Assembly (NCBI GenBank): GCA_032173965.1
Contig: CM063283.1
Span: 16,658,501-16,722,500, forward strand
Length of the DNA: 64,000 nucleotides
Direction of reading: 5' to 3'
Source: Sitta carolinensis
Taxonomy: Eukaryota > Chordata > Aves > Passeriformes > Sittidae
In this document: positions 22,901 to 36,987 of the stretch, one piece after another
How the letters are laid out: each line of letters opens with the position of its first letter
Numbering within the stretch: position 1 is the stretch's first letter
The notes under the pieces: model-generated
What the model saw: only the letters and a program-made list of their open reading frames with translations
What the model was told of the DNA's origin: nothing
Database searches by the model: none
Program-made: the position numbers and the translations under genes

Positions 22901-25900
22901 CCCTTTCATTTTAGAAAAGAAAACAACTTGCAGAAGAAGATATTATTCTTTTATCTTGTCTTGCTAGATCTGTGTACAAACAGCTCATATTGTCCTCAGC
23001 TGATTGAGTTTGTTGAACAGGCAATTGTCAAAAGCAAAAAATGCACACATAAGATGTTCTTCAAAATTTAACTATTACTGTGACACTCAGGTGAGGTTAC
23101 TGTACTGTTCTTGTCTCATACAATGAAAAAGGTTGTCTAAAAGTCTCCTATAGGAATGGGTAGTGCATATACGTTTTTTTGGAATATGACATCTTCCCCA
23201 GGAATTCATGCACAGAAAGTGGGAGTCTGTTTTCATGAACTATACTCTTAGTGTAGTGATTAGGGGTGCTTGACAACCTTGTCATTTATAACAAGCAAAC
23301 AAAAGGAATGTGGGTATTATAGTTTTGAATGAATCTTCATTTTGTTCTTTGTTCCTCAGTAGCATTTCACACAGAAACAGAGATTTGCAGTTTAAGTAAT
23401 TCTGGTGATGAATGAACAAGAAACAGTTTCCTTCTTGTAAATCAGATTTGCCTTTTAATTGGTTTACTTCTTCTACCTACTCATTATTTAGCAGCATGTT
23501 AGTATTGTAAAAAATACTAAAAATTATTTGACATTAATTGTGCTTTGCTTGGGCAAAACCATTTCTTTTTTGAGAAACGCTATTCACAGAAATGTCCTTA
23601 AAGTCTCTAAAATCAAAAAGTTAATTTTATTATGCCTGAATAGACTTTCTTTAAGGTGATCGAAATTGATAGCAATGTAGTGAAAAAAATGGTAAACAAA
23701 ACCAGCTTTACAGTTAGAAATTTCCTTAATAAATCTGAATGCAGTTCTGCCTGCAGTTCCATACACAGCACTTTTTATACAAAAAAGCAAACACATCCTG
23801 TCTCAAAGATTTAATTGATCAAGTATCAGAGGAAATACTTAGAGAAAATGCAGTTAGGGTTTGTTTTTTTTAATACATAAATCTCTAAATAGTTACTGTT
23901 ACTTCTGAAGTTCATTACTGTCTAGTGATTTTTCAGTATTTTTGCTGCTTTTCTTAGCGTTACTGCTGGCTGTGAGTTACTATGTTTGTTACCAATATTA
24001 GTTTCTTAATGAAAATCTCTTTGGGCAGATTTTAAGCTATACACTTGAAGATGCCAGAGAAGGGATGAATTTAAACAATGTCTATTTTAATGGAACTTTA
24101 TATATATATATATATTCTTCTTTTAAATTTTCAATTTTCTTTTCATTTAGAAACAAGCTTGGTTGAAGCTGGATTGATATATTTTGATGCCTACAATTTT
24201 TTTTCCAAGTCCTATGAAAGAGAACTTGATTTGATGACCTTACTGAAAGTTAATTACTGCTAGTAGATTATTGAGGAACCACTTAATAAAATAAGCAGGA
24301 AGTCTATAACACTCCTAATTTTCTATAAAATACTGGTGAAGAATACTTTGGACTATTCTGAAAGCAGGCAGAAAAGAGCAAGAAATTTTACTTCTATTAA
24401 GGAGAATGCTAATTTCTCTTCTTACAAATGTGGTTATTTGAGGTTCACTTTTTGTTTTTATATTGTGATGATACATGACTAATAGGAAATGTGTTATCTT
24501 GACACTGGTTTTACATAATCTCTGAAACACTCTACATTTTAATATTTTTGAAGGTTATGTAATTGACAGATGGAAGTAGCAGCCAGCCATAGGTCCTGTC
24601 AGTGTGTGGATGTAATTTGCTAGAACTACTGAAATGACAGATTTCAACATGCCTTGGCATACAACATGCTATGGATTATTTGCTTTCCTAGGCACAAGTT
24701 ATAGATGACCCATTAACCTGTAAATATCAAAGTGCAGCTTTGCAGAGTGTTCTGTGAATGACCAACCTAACAACACACAACTATAGCTGGCCCAGTCTCC
24801 TCTGTATGTTAACAGTATGTTCTCACAGTGCCAGTGCAGTATTTCTTGTGTTCAGTCAGCAGAATGTCCTAGGATCTTGGTTTTCCATCAGAACTCCAGA
24901 GTCCATCTCAAACCTCATGGCATGTGTGAAACCTTTCCCTTGTGCTAGGTCTGTTTGCTCATGAGCTAAGCTATCAGTCCAGTTTTAGAAATGATGGGAA
25001 CTTGGGATGGTGCTAGGCCAAGACATCACTTTGCTGTAATCGATGACTTGCTTTCAGTCAGTCCCGAGTTACCTACAGATAGAGTAACTCCAGCAGCGCT
25101 TTTCTTTACTTGAAATTAGGCTTTTTTTGTTGTTCCTAATGAGATTTACCTCAGTTTACTCATCATTACATTTTGCCCTCAGCTGCTAACAGAATCTGAT
25201 CTGTTTGTTCATGTATGGATTTAACATCACCAAAGATCTTGAAATTGATGTTCCAGATTTGCCTAAGACTTAAACTTTTTTTTTTGTTTTTTTTTCTGTA
25301 GTCCTGAGGAATTTGGGAATATGATATTAGAGCCATAGGGAGGTGCCTCAATTTCTGCAATGGCAGCAGATGTTCACTTAGCCTGACTTCAGGCCAAAGG
25401 TTTACTGGTCTCAGGGGACACAAACAGAACAAGGTGGATTGCAGGGTTTTGAGAGATTGGAATTTTCCCTTCATGACAGAGATACAGAAATGGACACTTA
25501 TGGGAAGTGAGCAATTGAAAGAAAAAGGATACCTGGTTCTCTGCTGCTTTAGTGTGCAAGGTGCCACAATGGTTCTTCTTATCAGATTTATTTGTTTGAC
25601 CGGTTAGTCCTTTATCCCTTTCAGTTTAAATGAATCAATAATAGATTTAAGCAAGAAATTAAAATGGGTCAAAGAAATTAATATTTTTCTGTTAATCATC
25701 TCTCTAAAATCTTCCTTTTAAAATTCAGTGACTGACCTGTCATCTCAAGTTTCTTGCTTTAACTAGAGATGTCACTGTTTGAGCAGCTCAAGTACTGGCA
25801 GTGCTCCGTTCATCTGGCACACCTGCATTTTGCCATAAACTGATGGCTGCACAATCTCCTTCTATGAGCAGAAGGAACAAAGAGAGTAACACAAGTAGGA

Positions 25901-26500
25901 GGTGAAGAAAACTTTGTCACTCAGTTTCTTCTGCTACTTTGTCTGTTTAGCCAGTATGTAGTGCTTTCTGTATGAATTGAGGACTGGGTTTTGGACAGGA
26001 AAGTGATAGTGACTAAGAATAAATCGTCTTAAATTAGAACAAAACAGAAATACTGGAAAGCCTGCTCAGATGCACGTAATCATTATATTTTTGTGTATTT
26101 GTTATTACATCAGTGTGCTTGTGTATTCTTCAGTGGCCTTTGCTCTTTGCAAAGGAAATAATTATTTGATCCCTCTTCATAGTACTCCAGTCTTTTAGTC
26201 TTACAGCATAATCAGGGTAAAGTTGTGATTGCAAAGACAGTGAAGGATAAGTAGAGTTAGAAAAGGAAAATAACAACATGAAGTACTTGTGGACTATTTC
26301 CTGCTATGTAAAAACAAGCTGAGAGAAGAATGTCTGTCACAATACACTGCAATATAAAAAACCCCATTCAATATGAATGTTATATTCAAAGCAGCTCCAA
26401 ACTATATGTATCTAGTCAAATTTCCCTCTGATCTCCCTGGGATAGGTATTGACACTGTAACTTTGCACCTAAATTTTATGCCTTTTATATAAATAAATTT
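19926..26500. other. Non-coding stretch, nothing recognised
   Basis: No exon, RNA gene or repeat family recognised on either strand. Features seen are a (TA)n run of about nine units at 24098-24115 and an inverted pair TCTAAATCA/TGATTTAGA with a 2-base spacer at 21460-21479. The 133-codon frame at 25166-25567 on the minus strand is not recognisable and ends in lysine-rich low complexity. Confidence 0.5.
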
Positions 26501-26549
26501 TATTAAGATTTGGGGGTATATAAAATTTATACACCCCCCAAGTCTTAAT
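26501..26549. repeat. Long imperfect inverted repeat (hairpin)
   Basis: Two arms of about 24 bases meet almost without a loop. The left arm runs TATTAAGA, TTTGGGGG, TATATAAA; the right arm is TTTATACA, CCCCCCAAG, TCTTAATA. Only a few mismatches and one indel separate one arm from the reverse complement of the other. It could extrude as a cruciform or fold as RNA; there are no flanking duplications that would make it a clear transposon end pair. Confidence 0.8.
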
Positions 26550-26994
26550 ATTTCAAACTCCAAATCATCTGCTTCATTGTATGTTATGTAAAAAACCTCA
26601 TTGAAATGACCAGTTGTATTTCATTAAGTGAACTATTACAATAGTGTACATTTCTTCTTTTTTAATTTTTTAAAAGAAAATATGAAAAAATTTGGTAAGA
26701 AATAGTCAGAAAACACAACTTATAATAATGCAGCCTTTCTGCATTTAAACCATTATATGTGGGGATGGGTACTACCTTATTACAGGGACCAAACAAGGCA
26801 AAGGGCTTGGACATGACCTGTGAATCTTTGTAGGAGGTGTATGGTGGAGAATGGGATTCTAACTTCAGATGTCATGACTAAAATCTTAAATTTGGAGCTG
26901 TGTAGTACATGCCCTATGAAATGGCCAAAACCCACTGTATAAGACTGATGTGGAGGGTAAATTAACTGGAGGGTCCTTTTAAAAACTCAGGTAT
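26550..26994. other. Non-coding spacer
   Basis: AT-rich sequence between the hairpin and the possible LTR. Nothing recognised. Confidence 0.5.
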
Positions 26995-27443
26995 TGTTGG
27001 GGTCGAGTAAAAGCATTGAGACTGAAGTAGAAGCAGTTGTAGAAAGTTCTCTGTTTCCCCTGCAGTTATTGGTTCATATTTGCTGCAGTAATTGTAATAC
27101 TCCTAATCCCTCGTTCCTATTGGACTCCCACCCTCAGATTCCACCTCTATATAAATTGTGTTCACCCTGGCTCTTGGCTTTTCCTAGTGCACCCCATACT
27201 GTGTTCAGCTTCTCATGTATTACTGTGGTTTGTTATTTGCTCATTATTAAAGTTCTTTTGTTTCAGGTCACTGGATCGAGCCCATTTCTCATTTTTACCG
27301 CCACAATTGGGATTTCTCACCAATCTCCCAAAGAGGTGCACAGGTCTGTCCATCAGGGCCAGACCCCATGCAGCCACAAAGTACTATCCTAGTGGTAAAG
27401 AAAGAAGATATTAAATCTCATGATTTTGTTGTTTCCTAATGCA
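26995..27443 (+). mobile_element. Possible solo LTR with ordered promoter signals
   Basis: The block begins TGTTGGGG. An inverted CCAAT (ATTGG) lies near 27119, a TATA box (CTATATAAATTG) near 27148, and the ATTAAA polyadenylation variant about 100 bp later near 27247, followed by GT-rich sequence. This is the order of a small LTR read on the + strand. Two right ends are possible. An end at 27443 leaves GTAT on both sides (4 bp). An end near 27344 leaves a 7-base near-match, CAGGTAT against CAGGTCT. Because the ends are ambiguous the call is tentative. Confidence 0.4.
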
Positions 27444-27447
27444 GTAT

Positions 27448-28664
27448 ATGCTGAAAATCTACATGGCAGATCAATAAACCTGGAAGACCAAACTGCAACA
27501 ATTTCTTTTCTGGGAACGATTATTTCAGTTCTCAAAAATATTTCTAGGCTTCTGTGCAGTAACTTTTGAATTTAGGTTTTCAGTATGCTGACAGATTAGA
27601 TGAGACCTGAATTATACTCTGAAACTGAAGAGTCTGTGGGTGATCTGGATTCGGGCCACCGTTTCATTTATTTGTGTCTCTGTTCGTTCCCTGAACTCGA
27701 GTCTTTAAGTAAGGGAAGCTGTCTGTGTATGACAAATGAAGATCATTATAAATGTGCGGAATTGGATCGAAATCAAACCCAGCAATATTTTAGACATTTT
27801 TTATCTCAAAATATAGTCACCAAGTAAGCAGGGGAAAAGAGGAGGACTGAGTTTCTAAATTTTTGATAGAATTACTGTGGTGTCCAAATGTGTTTTGGAG
27901 TACATGAGAAGAGGTAGAGAAGTAAACCCACCACTGTTCTGTTTAGTTGCCTCTGGTGCTTGGGAAAGGGATTTATTAAACATGAGGTATTTGAAGACAT
28001 TTGTTCCTGTTATATATTTCCATTCAATAGCTCTGAGAACATGTGAAAAAAAGGTAGGACCTCTCAGCAGATATCAGATGTTAATTTTCTTTGTCTGCAG
28101 AGCAAAGATGCCTTTGAATGTTTAGGAGGAGTGAACAAACTTCAGTATCATCATCATCTCTGTATTCCTGAAGTTCCCTGTTTGGGCAAATTGTTCCAAA
28201 TGACAAGCAATTGAAGGTGGTTGATTTTTGATTTTAGTTTATCTTTAACTGAAGATCCACTACCACTATCATAAGACATGTATGCTATTTGTTGAACTTT
28301 GAATAATGCAGGCAGAACTTCTGCCCTTGATTTTGTCAAATCTCATAAAAACCTTTGAGAGTTAGAGTAGGTCCTCTTAGAACTCAGTAGATAACAAAAG
28401 CTGTTTGATTTTTCTATAATGATACTTTTACTACAAACTGATATTTTTCAGATACCGACTCAGATATTTCTACTTAAGGGTGCTATGTTTTCAGATAATA
28501 GGTTCATTTCTTGCACCACGGTGCATTCAATGTTTTGAAGTTAGCTATTCAGATACCTCAGGACGCACCAGTGAAAAATCAGTAAAGTGTTTTTTAATGA
28601 TTATTGTCACTTCCCAAGGTTTCACAGTGAAAACACTAAATACAAGTTTATAGATAAGTCTCAG
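27448..28664. other. Non-coding stretch, nothing recognised
   Basis: No gene or repeat family recognised. Frames at 27600-27827 and 27877-28125 have no known domain. Confidence 0.5.
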
Positions 28665-28685
28665 AAAAAAAAAAAAAAAAAAAAA
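28665..28685. repeat. 21-base A homopolymer
   Basis: Uninterrupted run of A with no recognisable retrocopy upstream on the + strand. Confidence 0.9.
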
Positions 28686-31600
28686 GGTATATCTTTCAAA
28701 GAGAACAGAAAATGTAAGTGACCTTGGAAGCTGACCTGTCCACATTGAGCACCACATCTGCACTCTCTGAGTGAGACAAAGGCCAAGAAGCCAAGGAGAG
28801 ACAGTCTCTAGGAGCCAGTGCTACATGAAGGGGATGGATAGGTGAAATGCACATATGGAAATAGAGAAGATGAGGGTGGAAGCTTCTTACAGACATTGGA
28901 GAAATTTGGAAAGCTGGTGAGGTGTTTCTTTGGATAATAACAGTAGGCTTCCAGGAGATATACAGCTTACAGTTAATTTACAAAAGGATCAGATGATCTG
29001 ACTTCTCAGCTGCACCTCCTGTGATTTTGCAAGGCAGAGAAATGTATATTTCTGCTGTTTCTCTGCATCTAGATGTAACCCATATTTTATTAAGTGCTTG
29101 CAGTTTTATCTCCTATCTGACCAGTGACAGGAGAGAGATTTGAGATTCTCTTGCAGCACTCTGAACTATAAGAGATGTTTTCAAGATACGAGGAGAGCAA
29201 GTACTAGTGTGTCAAAATGGATGGCAGCTCCTGACTTCACAGGCTAGGTATCTGCCTGCAGCCATATCTTCACTGCAGACACCTAAGTACAAGATGTATG
29301 AATATATTGATGATTTTTGCAATAATTACAGAGACATATGTAAACTGTGTGAAGGTTTTGAATATTTTTTTTCATTATGTAATGTCTTTACGTTTTGGGA
29401 GTTAGCGTGTTTGGACATTGTCATTTGTACCATGGTTAACTCACTGATTGTTCAGGCACTTACATATATGTGTGGCAGAACATGACTCTTCAACATCTGA
29501 CCATCTGCCAGCTGACACCTTAAGTAACTGTGTGCATTCCCATAGCCCAGCATGGTTGTAAACTTAAATGCATTTTCAGCCTCAGTGTAAAAGTTAATAG
29601 CAAAAAAAACCCCATTCAACCAAAACCCTCCTGTGCTATTATTTCCTACCTTTTAAAACTTTTATTAAGTACATGTTTTTTATATATGAAAGTGTAATTG
29701 TGAGCCAGCATGGTCTGAGCCACGGTTAGTGACTAAACTCAGCAGGACATATGGCTGTGTCCATTTTTGATATCAAGCATCTTAGGATCTAATTCTCTTA
29801 TTTGGATGTGGTGATAAGTAGTCTGATATAGGACTGCCATTAAGAATGTAAATCATCGGAGTGAACATATTATCCAGGTGTACTAAGGGTTTTAGGAAAA
29901 AAATAGCGTTCTTTATTTCATTATTCATGTTGGTTTTGCTGTGGTATTAGCTCTCTGTTGGTGATCCACCTCTGCAAACAGATGAGCTCTTAGCTAGAGC
30001 AGTGAGGCAATCACTTCAGCAGAACAAAATTCAACACTGCTTTTAATAGGATCTCCATGTCTGATGTGCTTTGCGTAGAAGCATATGTTTTGGTCTGTAA
30101 TCTGTTGGTGTTTGGTTTTGTGGATTTGGGCTTTTTGTGATTGCTCTGTGGTGTTTTATTCATTTATTTGTTTAAATATTAAAGAGCTCACCATGTAAAA
30201 ATAATTTAAAAATAATTGAAATATTTGACTCCTTTCTACTCCACAATCAAGAAAGCCCGTATCAGTTTGAACACCAGTGCAAAACTTGTAAGTAACATTT
30301 CACCATGAGTGGAAACCATGCAAGATTTCAACTGTCCCCCTCTTGTTTTTACTGTATACTCCTTATGAGGAATACTGAAAGATTTCACTGATAAGACTGC
30401 CAGTAAATCTCTTATGATTTTGTTCATAATTTTATTTTGGGCTTTCTAATTTTTGTTTGGTCTGTTTCTGGTACTAGCTTCTGATTTTTTCTCCTTCCCT
30501 CAGGCCATTAAAATATTGCTCTAGATATTGTCAGGCAATAATTCACTCATACATTACTCATATAGCACACTGTGTACTGCGTAATATCTTGTGCAATTAT
30601 ATAATTAAAACATAGTTACAGGATGCCAACTTACCAAAGCAGATAGATGAATCCAAATTTTACTTGGAAATATAAAACCTTTGAATTCAGCTACAGATAA
30701 CAAAAGACTCATTGACTGTAAAAAGAACAGGCTTTTGGGAATGATGCTTATCCGCATCAGTACTATAAATGCATTTTACTTTGAAAAACTCCCTAGAGGG
30801 TTCAGGAGGCTTGTTTGTTTGCTTTTTACTAGAAATCTGGTTGGGCTCAAGGGTTCCCATTAAACCAGTGTTATGAATACAACCTTCTGGTGAAATTACT
30901 AAAAAAGCTTTTCAGGTCATATTACAAATAAAATTGCAATTGAGTTACTACTTATTTAAACTAACCCAGGTGCTGGCAGAAGTTGAAGGCTTTTACTTAA
31001 TTTTTCCTTATTGTTTCTTGCATCACATTGTGATTTTTCATGCATTTTGAAAATAACCTTTCTAGAAGCATCAAAAGATTATCAGAGACCACTAAGCTGA
31101 TGCAGCTCACAAATGGGAGATGAGAGAGAATACTTTCCTCAAACTGTGGTGGGTTTTTTTGGTTTGCTTGTTTGTTTGCTTTGGGGTTTTTTGGTTTTGT
31201 GTTTTGTTTTTTAATTTTCTTTAATCTGCTGAGCCTCTCTCTGCTCTGCGTTTGGCCTGGAGTTGTCAAGCATTTGGTCATTTTATGCTGGAGTTTAGAT
31301 TTCTGGCTTCAAAAATATGAAGTGACTTAAAGCTCAGCTTTGGTATTTAGGTACCAACAAGCTTAGAATATATCTCATAAAAATAAAACTGATATCTGAG
31401 GTAATTTTGTATGTATTTAATAAATGGGCTGTTTCCATTTGGGAAGCCACATTTACAGAAAGAAGGTTCCTATCATTTAGCTGAAAATACTTGCCCCAGA
31501 AAACTTTGCTGTTCATGTGACAGAGCCCCAAAAGTAAAATAAATCAGAACTGAATTAAATAGTTGAATTTCTTCCAGGAAACTTACAAATGTATTGGAAA

Positions 31601-34600
31601 AATTGAATATGTTATGAGAATTAAGGAGGGATTATAAAAACATATTAAATTCAGTTAGCAGGATAATTTAATAAATTTCTAGTCTAGTGAAAGAGTAGAA
31701 TGCTGTCCTTTCACCACTTTTATTAACGTTACTAATCTTTACTCATTCATATGATGCTGATCCTTTTTCTGCTCATGAAATAACTTCTGGGATACTACAG
31801 CATCAGGAGGATATGTTAGCCTCTGAAAAGAACTGCAAGGCTGAGATAAAACCAGAGAAGACAAACACTAGAGGGAATGTAAAGCTGGTGCAGTTTCCTT
31901 TCTCAACTGTGCATTTTATTCCACACATGCACATGCTAAGTTCTTGGCCCATCAGCATGATTTATCTGTACAAATCTGTGTTAAAAGTGGTGAACAAATC
32001 AAGATTAAATCCATCTGTTCTTGTAACAAAATGTTGATCATGTGGAGATGTAGCCATGTCATCCAGAGAAATTGTTCTTCATGTGCAGGGTTGGTCAATA
32101 AGGTGACATTTGGAGGAGGAGATGGGCACCTCTGAAGTTCAGTGACTGGCAATGAGTATCAAGCCTGGAGCACACTGAAGGCACAAGCTTATCAATGGAG
32201 ACACTTATGCCAAACTCTTGAGAAATTATTTAAGTAGGGATTGGGTTTTTTTACACATTTTTAAACACGTGTACTAAAGTACAAAGTAATTTAAACTGAG
32301 GTGAGTTAAACAAGAAGGAGCACTGTCCTATCTGTAATTCAGTATTTTCTGTTTGTTTTTTAAGGAGAATGTGCTGTACTGTGGCAGTATTTCTATGACT
32401 GAATTTTTCGAAGAGCTTTTAGGCTGTGTCACCTCTGCATGTCAAGCCTCAGAGCCTGAGGACAGTGTTTGATCACTGGCACACTGAACATGTCAAGTGC
32501 AGAGCCCCAGCGCCCCTCAGAGCACCTTGCAAGCAGACAAGCCAGGAATGAGATCCAAAAAGGGGCATCTTCTATTTGTTTCCTGTACAAGTAAGCTGGG
32601 CTGGGATCTGGGGCTTTCACGTTTCCCAAGAGCAGAGAACTAAACTGCTTTTGAGTAGTTCTCAGTTGCCTCTCCCTTATCCAGGGACTGGTACAGCCAA
32701 CCAGTGACAATACCTTACAAACGGCACAATTTCAAACTAAACTGAGTTTGTGTTCTGCATCAGTGTAAGAGATGCTAATATTTTCCAGAGGACTTGCTGA
32801 TTTAAAATGGTTGGTATGACCACCCCTGTTTCTAGAAGGCAGTTGAGAATAATGATCAGTAATTTCCTCTGGAGATGGAGAAGAGAGGTAGATTTTTAGT
32901 GTTAGAAAAGAATATAAAATATGGCTGAGTTTATTTATTGAACAAAAATTTGGGATAAAATTCAATTTTTGATCCTTGATTTCAAGCTCATATGCTGAAA
33001 GTTGTCCAAGAAGATGCAGTCACTGACTGTCAGTTTGCCCATGTGAACTGCAACAATGGTGGCAGAGGCTGCACTGGTTTTTTTGCAAAAATACTACTTC
33101 CTGTTTCTATTCAACGAATCTTTGTTTTCACAAAAGCATATTTTTATATTAATTATTACCTTAGTCTCTTCACAGCCTTCTCATAGGCTGCATAAAGAAA
33201 GCAGAATGATTGCCTTTAGAACAATAAATAAACCAGTTAAATACAATTTAATAAATACATCAAAAAAAAAAAGGTCAAAACCAAGCACGACCCATTTCTT
33301 TTCACCCTCTACTCTCTCTTCCATCAGGTGTTACATCATTTTCCACTTCTTCTAGAAAAGACTGAAATCTCCTCAATTTTTAACTAAACTCTTTCACTAG
33401 AAAGAGTTTACAGAACAGTGAGGTAAGCAGAGAAGGAGTGTACAAAAGTAATAAAATTAAGTAAACTGGGCTTTTTAAGGTCACCTTATTTTCATATGTG
33501 ATTTTTGCTTTTAAATGCTTTTCTAACATATCTTCACATCAGAAAGCAGAGCAGGGAAATACCACATTATTTTGCAAGAATACGAGCTCCCAGAAATTCT
33601 TTGTGTCTTGGCAGGTCTGGAGACAACCCAGTGTTTAGAGTTCCCTCCAGAACCAGTTTGCCCAGTTCACTAACAAAAGGCAATCAGCAGGTAGCTGAGA
33701 ATTTGGCTGTCTTCATTGTGATTTTCCAGCAGCTGGCAGTGCAGGTGCCACCAGTCAGGCAGTTTCAGCCCTGGCCTGGCAGTTTGGGTCTCCTTGGTGT
33801 TCAAGCACCACCCTGGCAGGTGCCCAACAGCTTCAGCATTTCCCTTTTCTGGTATCTGTAATAGCCACATTCTTAGGCAGACGCATACAAATTAGTTAGT
33901 ATAAATTATCAAGACTCTAAAATATTATTAATGTGGTAAATGAGCAGTTTATCACTATGTTGTTTTCTCTGATTCTCCTCTGAAAGCATGTGAAAATATT
34001 CATTGGATTGTTGCAGTAGCATAAGCACCTGTGGCACACTGAGTTTGCAGGCTCCTGACAAAATTGCAGTGGGATGCTGAAATTTTGGGGTTCAATGCAG
34101 CGCTTTCTGTCAGTACCAGAATGCAATGACAACCTGTAGCTCTGAAGGGTATTGAGATACAAAAGTGATTTCAAAATGTCATGGTTAAGAGACACCTGAC
34201 ATTGACAGTTGGAAAGGTCTTTAGGTGACATTAATGCTGTTTAAAGTAGTGAGTAAAAAAAATCAGTGATATGTGGAAAGCTTACATACATTTGATTTTT
34301 TAAAATATGTTGCTGTGTAAGTCATTGATTTTGAATTATAACTGTGATGCTGCTTTTGAAGCAAATAAAATTAGATGTGGAAGGATGGAGCAAATCACGT
34401 AAATGTGATTACTGCTTGAAGTCCTCTTCAGAGGCATTTTATTTGGTAATAGCTTAAGCATAGGTTAAAGTGGTTTTTATAATGGATAATGCAATATTTC
34501 TGACTTAAAAGCAAGAAATAAAAACATTACCCATTGTCAAAAAAAACCCTAAAAAGTTTTAGACTATTAAAGGATTGTTCTTGGAGGTGTTTCTCTTCAA

Positions 34601-36861
34601 AGTGCACTTGAATATAATATTTAATGTGGTATCTTACATTTGGGCTGTCTGAACAGTCCTCTGGAACTGATAAAAACTGGAAACAAGGAGTAGAGTTGTC
34701 CTGGTTTTGAGATGGCTGAAGGAAACTAATGGAGAGAACTGCCACGGTCAGTGATGGGATCGTTTAAGCACAACCAGAGGAATAGAACAATGTAATGAAT
34801 GGCATTAGGTGGAAAAGTCATGCACACTGGTGGATGCTGACAAGGAGAAATCAAGCAATTCAAGAGGCTTTGCTGAAGGATTATGTCTCCTCCTAGTTCT
34901 GCCTTCATTTATCTTAACATTATTTTAAGAGACACAAAACTGTATGACTAGAAAGACTGCTGTTCCTCCTAGAGCTGTACTACAGTAAAGAAAACTAAAA
35001 GTAGAGTATTTCTGGCATGACTGAAGGATCATTTTAATAAAGAGTAAAGGGGATTGATATAGACCTTGAATTTACAAATCTACAGAAAGGGCCTCTTGCA
35101 TCTGAATGCTGTATCGCTTAAGAGTAGAGATTTTCTTAGGAAGTTGAAGGAAGGCATTTTAGCAAAGCCATTGAAATTGAAATACACCACAAAAGCTTCT
35201 TTTTTTTTTTTTTTCTCTTCAATTTCAAAGCTTTGATTTTCTTCTATAAGTAGTGCTCTGGGGAGTTGAGAACTGGGATAAAACACAAGCCAGTAAACTC
35301 TACAAAAATCATTTCAAGCACTTGCTCAAAAGTGGCCATAATTGGGTGAGATTTGAATGTGACTTTAAGGATGTTGCAGAACTTAGGAAGAGAATGACGT
35401 GCAGTTTTTCCATCTTTAAATTCATTCTTTTTTCTTTCCTAGAAATGTTTTTTTCTGTGATTTCTTTACTTAGCAAATTCTAGGGCTCCCACTATTTTTG
35501 CCAGAAATATATTTTTTAGAAGTACAGTTTCAACCTGTCTGCCACATCCACAAAAGCCGTTCTGTCACATATATGAATTAGTGCATTAACAGGACAAGAG
35601 CCAGGAAACTATATTGACAGCTTCAACATTTTGTACTGAGAAATAACATAAGATAAGGAAAATTAATGATAGTAGCACATCAGCTAGTATAAATGTGACT
35701 GAAATTTTTATTTCTATATGCTTCCTGGGTCTGAGCCATAGAAATCATGCAGAGGGTAAAAAAAAAGTGACAACTTGAACAGCTGCCTATTGAAATTCAG
35801 TGCTTGATATTATGAAATTTGTAGATTGGTTTCATCCTGTGAATTTACTGGTCGTCATTGTGACATCTGCTAAAAACTCTCATGGTAGATATCTCTAACA
35901 CATTTCTCTTAGAGCATGAATGATTCATTGTTTGGTCTTGGTTTTAGGTTTTTTTTTCTGTGCTCCTTGCATGTTGTGATTTCACAGGCTTATTATCAAA
36001 GTTCTGGGACAAACTGATCCCTAGTGGATCTTCCTCAAAGCTAAACTGAGGGCAGGGGGATTGAGAACAGTTAATTGTTAACATAGGAGCAACTGAACTA
36101 CTGGATGTGAATGCTCTTGAATAATACTAAGTTTAGAAACTTGTTTAGCTATCCTTCTGTCTAACTTGCACTCACAAACGATCATATTTGTAAAGGCTGT
36201 GTGCTAGATTTCTACCTAAGTCTTGAATTTTTTATAGTTTTAATTGATCCCTACTCACTTATCATTTTATCACAACATTCGGAATTCTACTTGTCAATCA
36301 TATTTTGATGTTGACTAACTGCTTAAATTTGTTTGAATCCTACCCTTATTTTGTCTGAATTGCATGAACAAACCACATAGGAGGGAAGGTTTTTCATCAT
36401 AACAAGAGTATTTTTTTTCCTGGCTTATTGTCTTTCTGCTCTGCACGATAATTTGTTTGTTCAGAGTCAAGCAGATAGAAGCCTGATGTTTTATTTGGGA
36501 CTGGATACTTGGAGAAATATCACATCTGAGGATGAAGAATCAAGCTGTTTGTACCTACATCTTGATACAACCAAGGTACATAAAGCATTGAGTAAAGATA
36601 AGATATGTTGATGGGCTAAGAAATAACACATGTAATAAGTAAGAGCAAAAAAGTCCTACAAGAAGGATCAGTAGAAATTATATTGCTCAATAATCATGTA
36701 TTTCAGACTTCTTTTATAGCTTCTAGACTCTAACTGGTATAAATTAAGGTGTTCCTCTGTTTCTAGGGATTTGAGCTTGTTTCCTTTCCCCTTACACTTG
36801 CTAAAGAGCTTTAAGGCTCAGCTTTGCACGTCCCCTGATGTACAGCAGTGATGCCTTGCCA
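28686..36861. other. Non-coding stretch, nothing recognised
   Basis: About 8 kb without a recognisable exon, RNA gene or mobile element. A G/T-rich low-complexity patch lies at about 31141-31215. GC-richer patches at about 32440-32720 and 33590-33860 carry frames of 93 and 118 codons with no family resemblance that I can name. They could be very old repeats. Confidence 0.5.
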
Positions 36862-36987
36862 ATATTGCTACTGTGCAAAGAGTGATGTGTTGTTTGATTT
36901 GATCACCACAAAAAAGTGATTTGTTTAGTGATATTGCCACTGTGCAAACAGCTATGTATCACAAGAAAAAAGCGATTTGTTTTAGTG
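36862..36987. repeat. Imperfect tandem duplication, units of 69 and 57 bp
   Basis: Unit one (36862-36930) and unit two (36931-36987) both begin ATATTGC(T/C)ACTGTGCAAA and both end with a run of A, a G(T/C)GATTTGTTT block and TTAGTG. Unit two lacks about 12 bp of the middle. The copies abut directly, as expected from replication slippage or unequal exchange. Confidence 0.8.
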
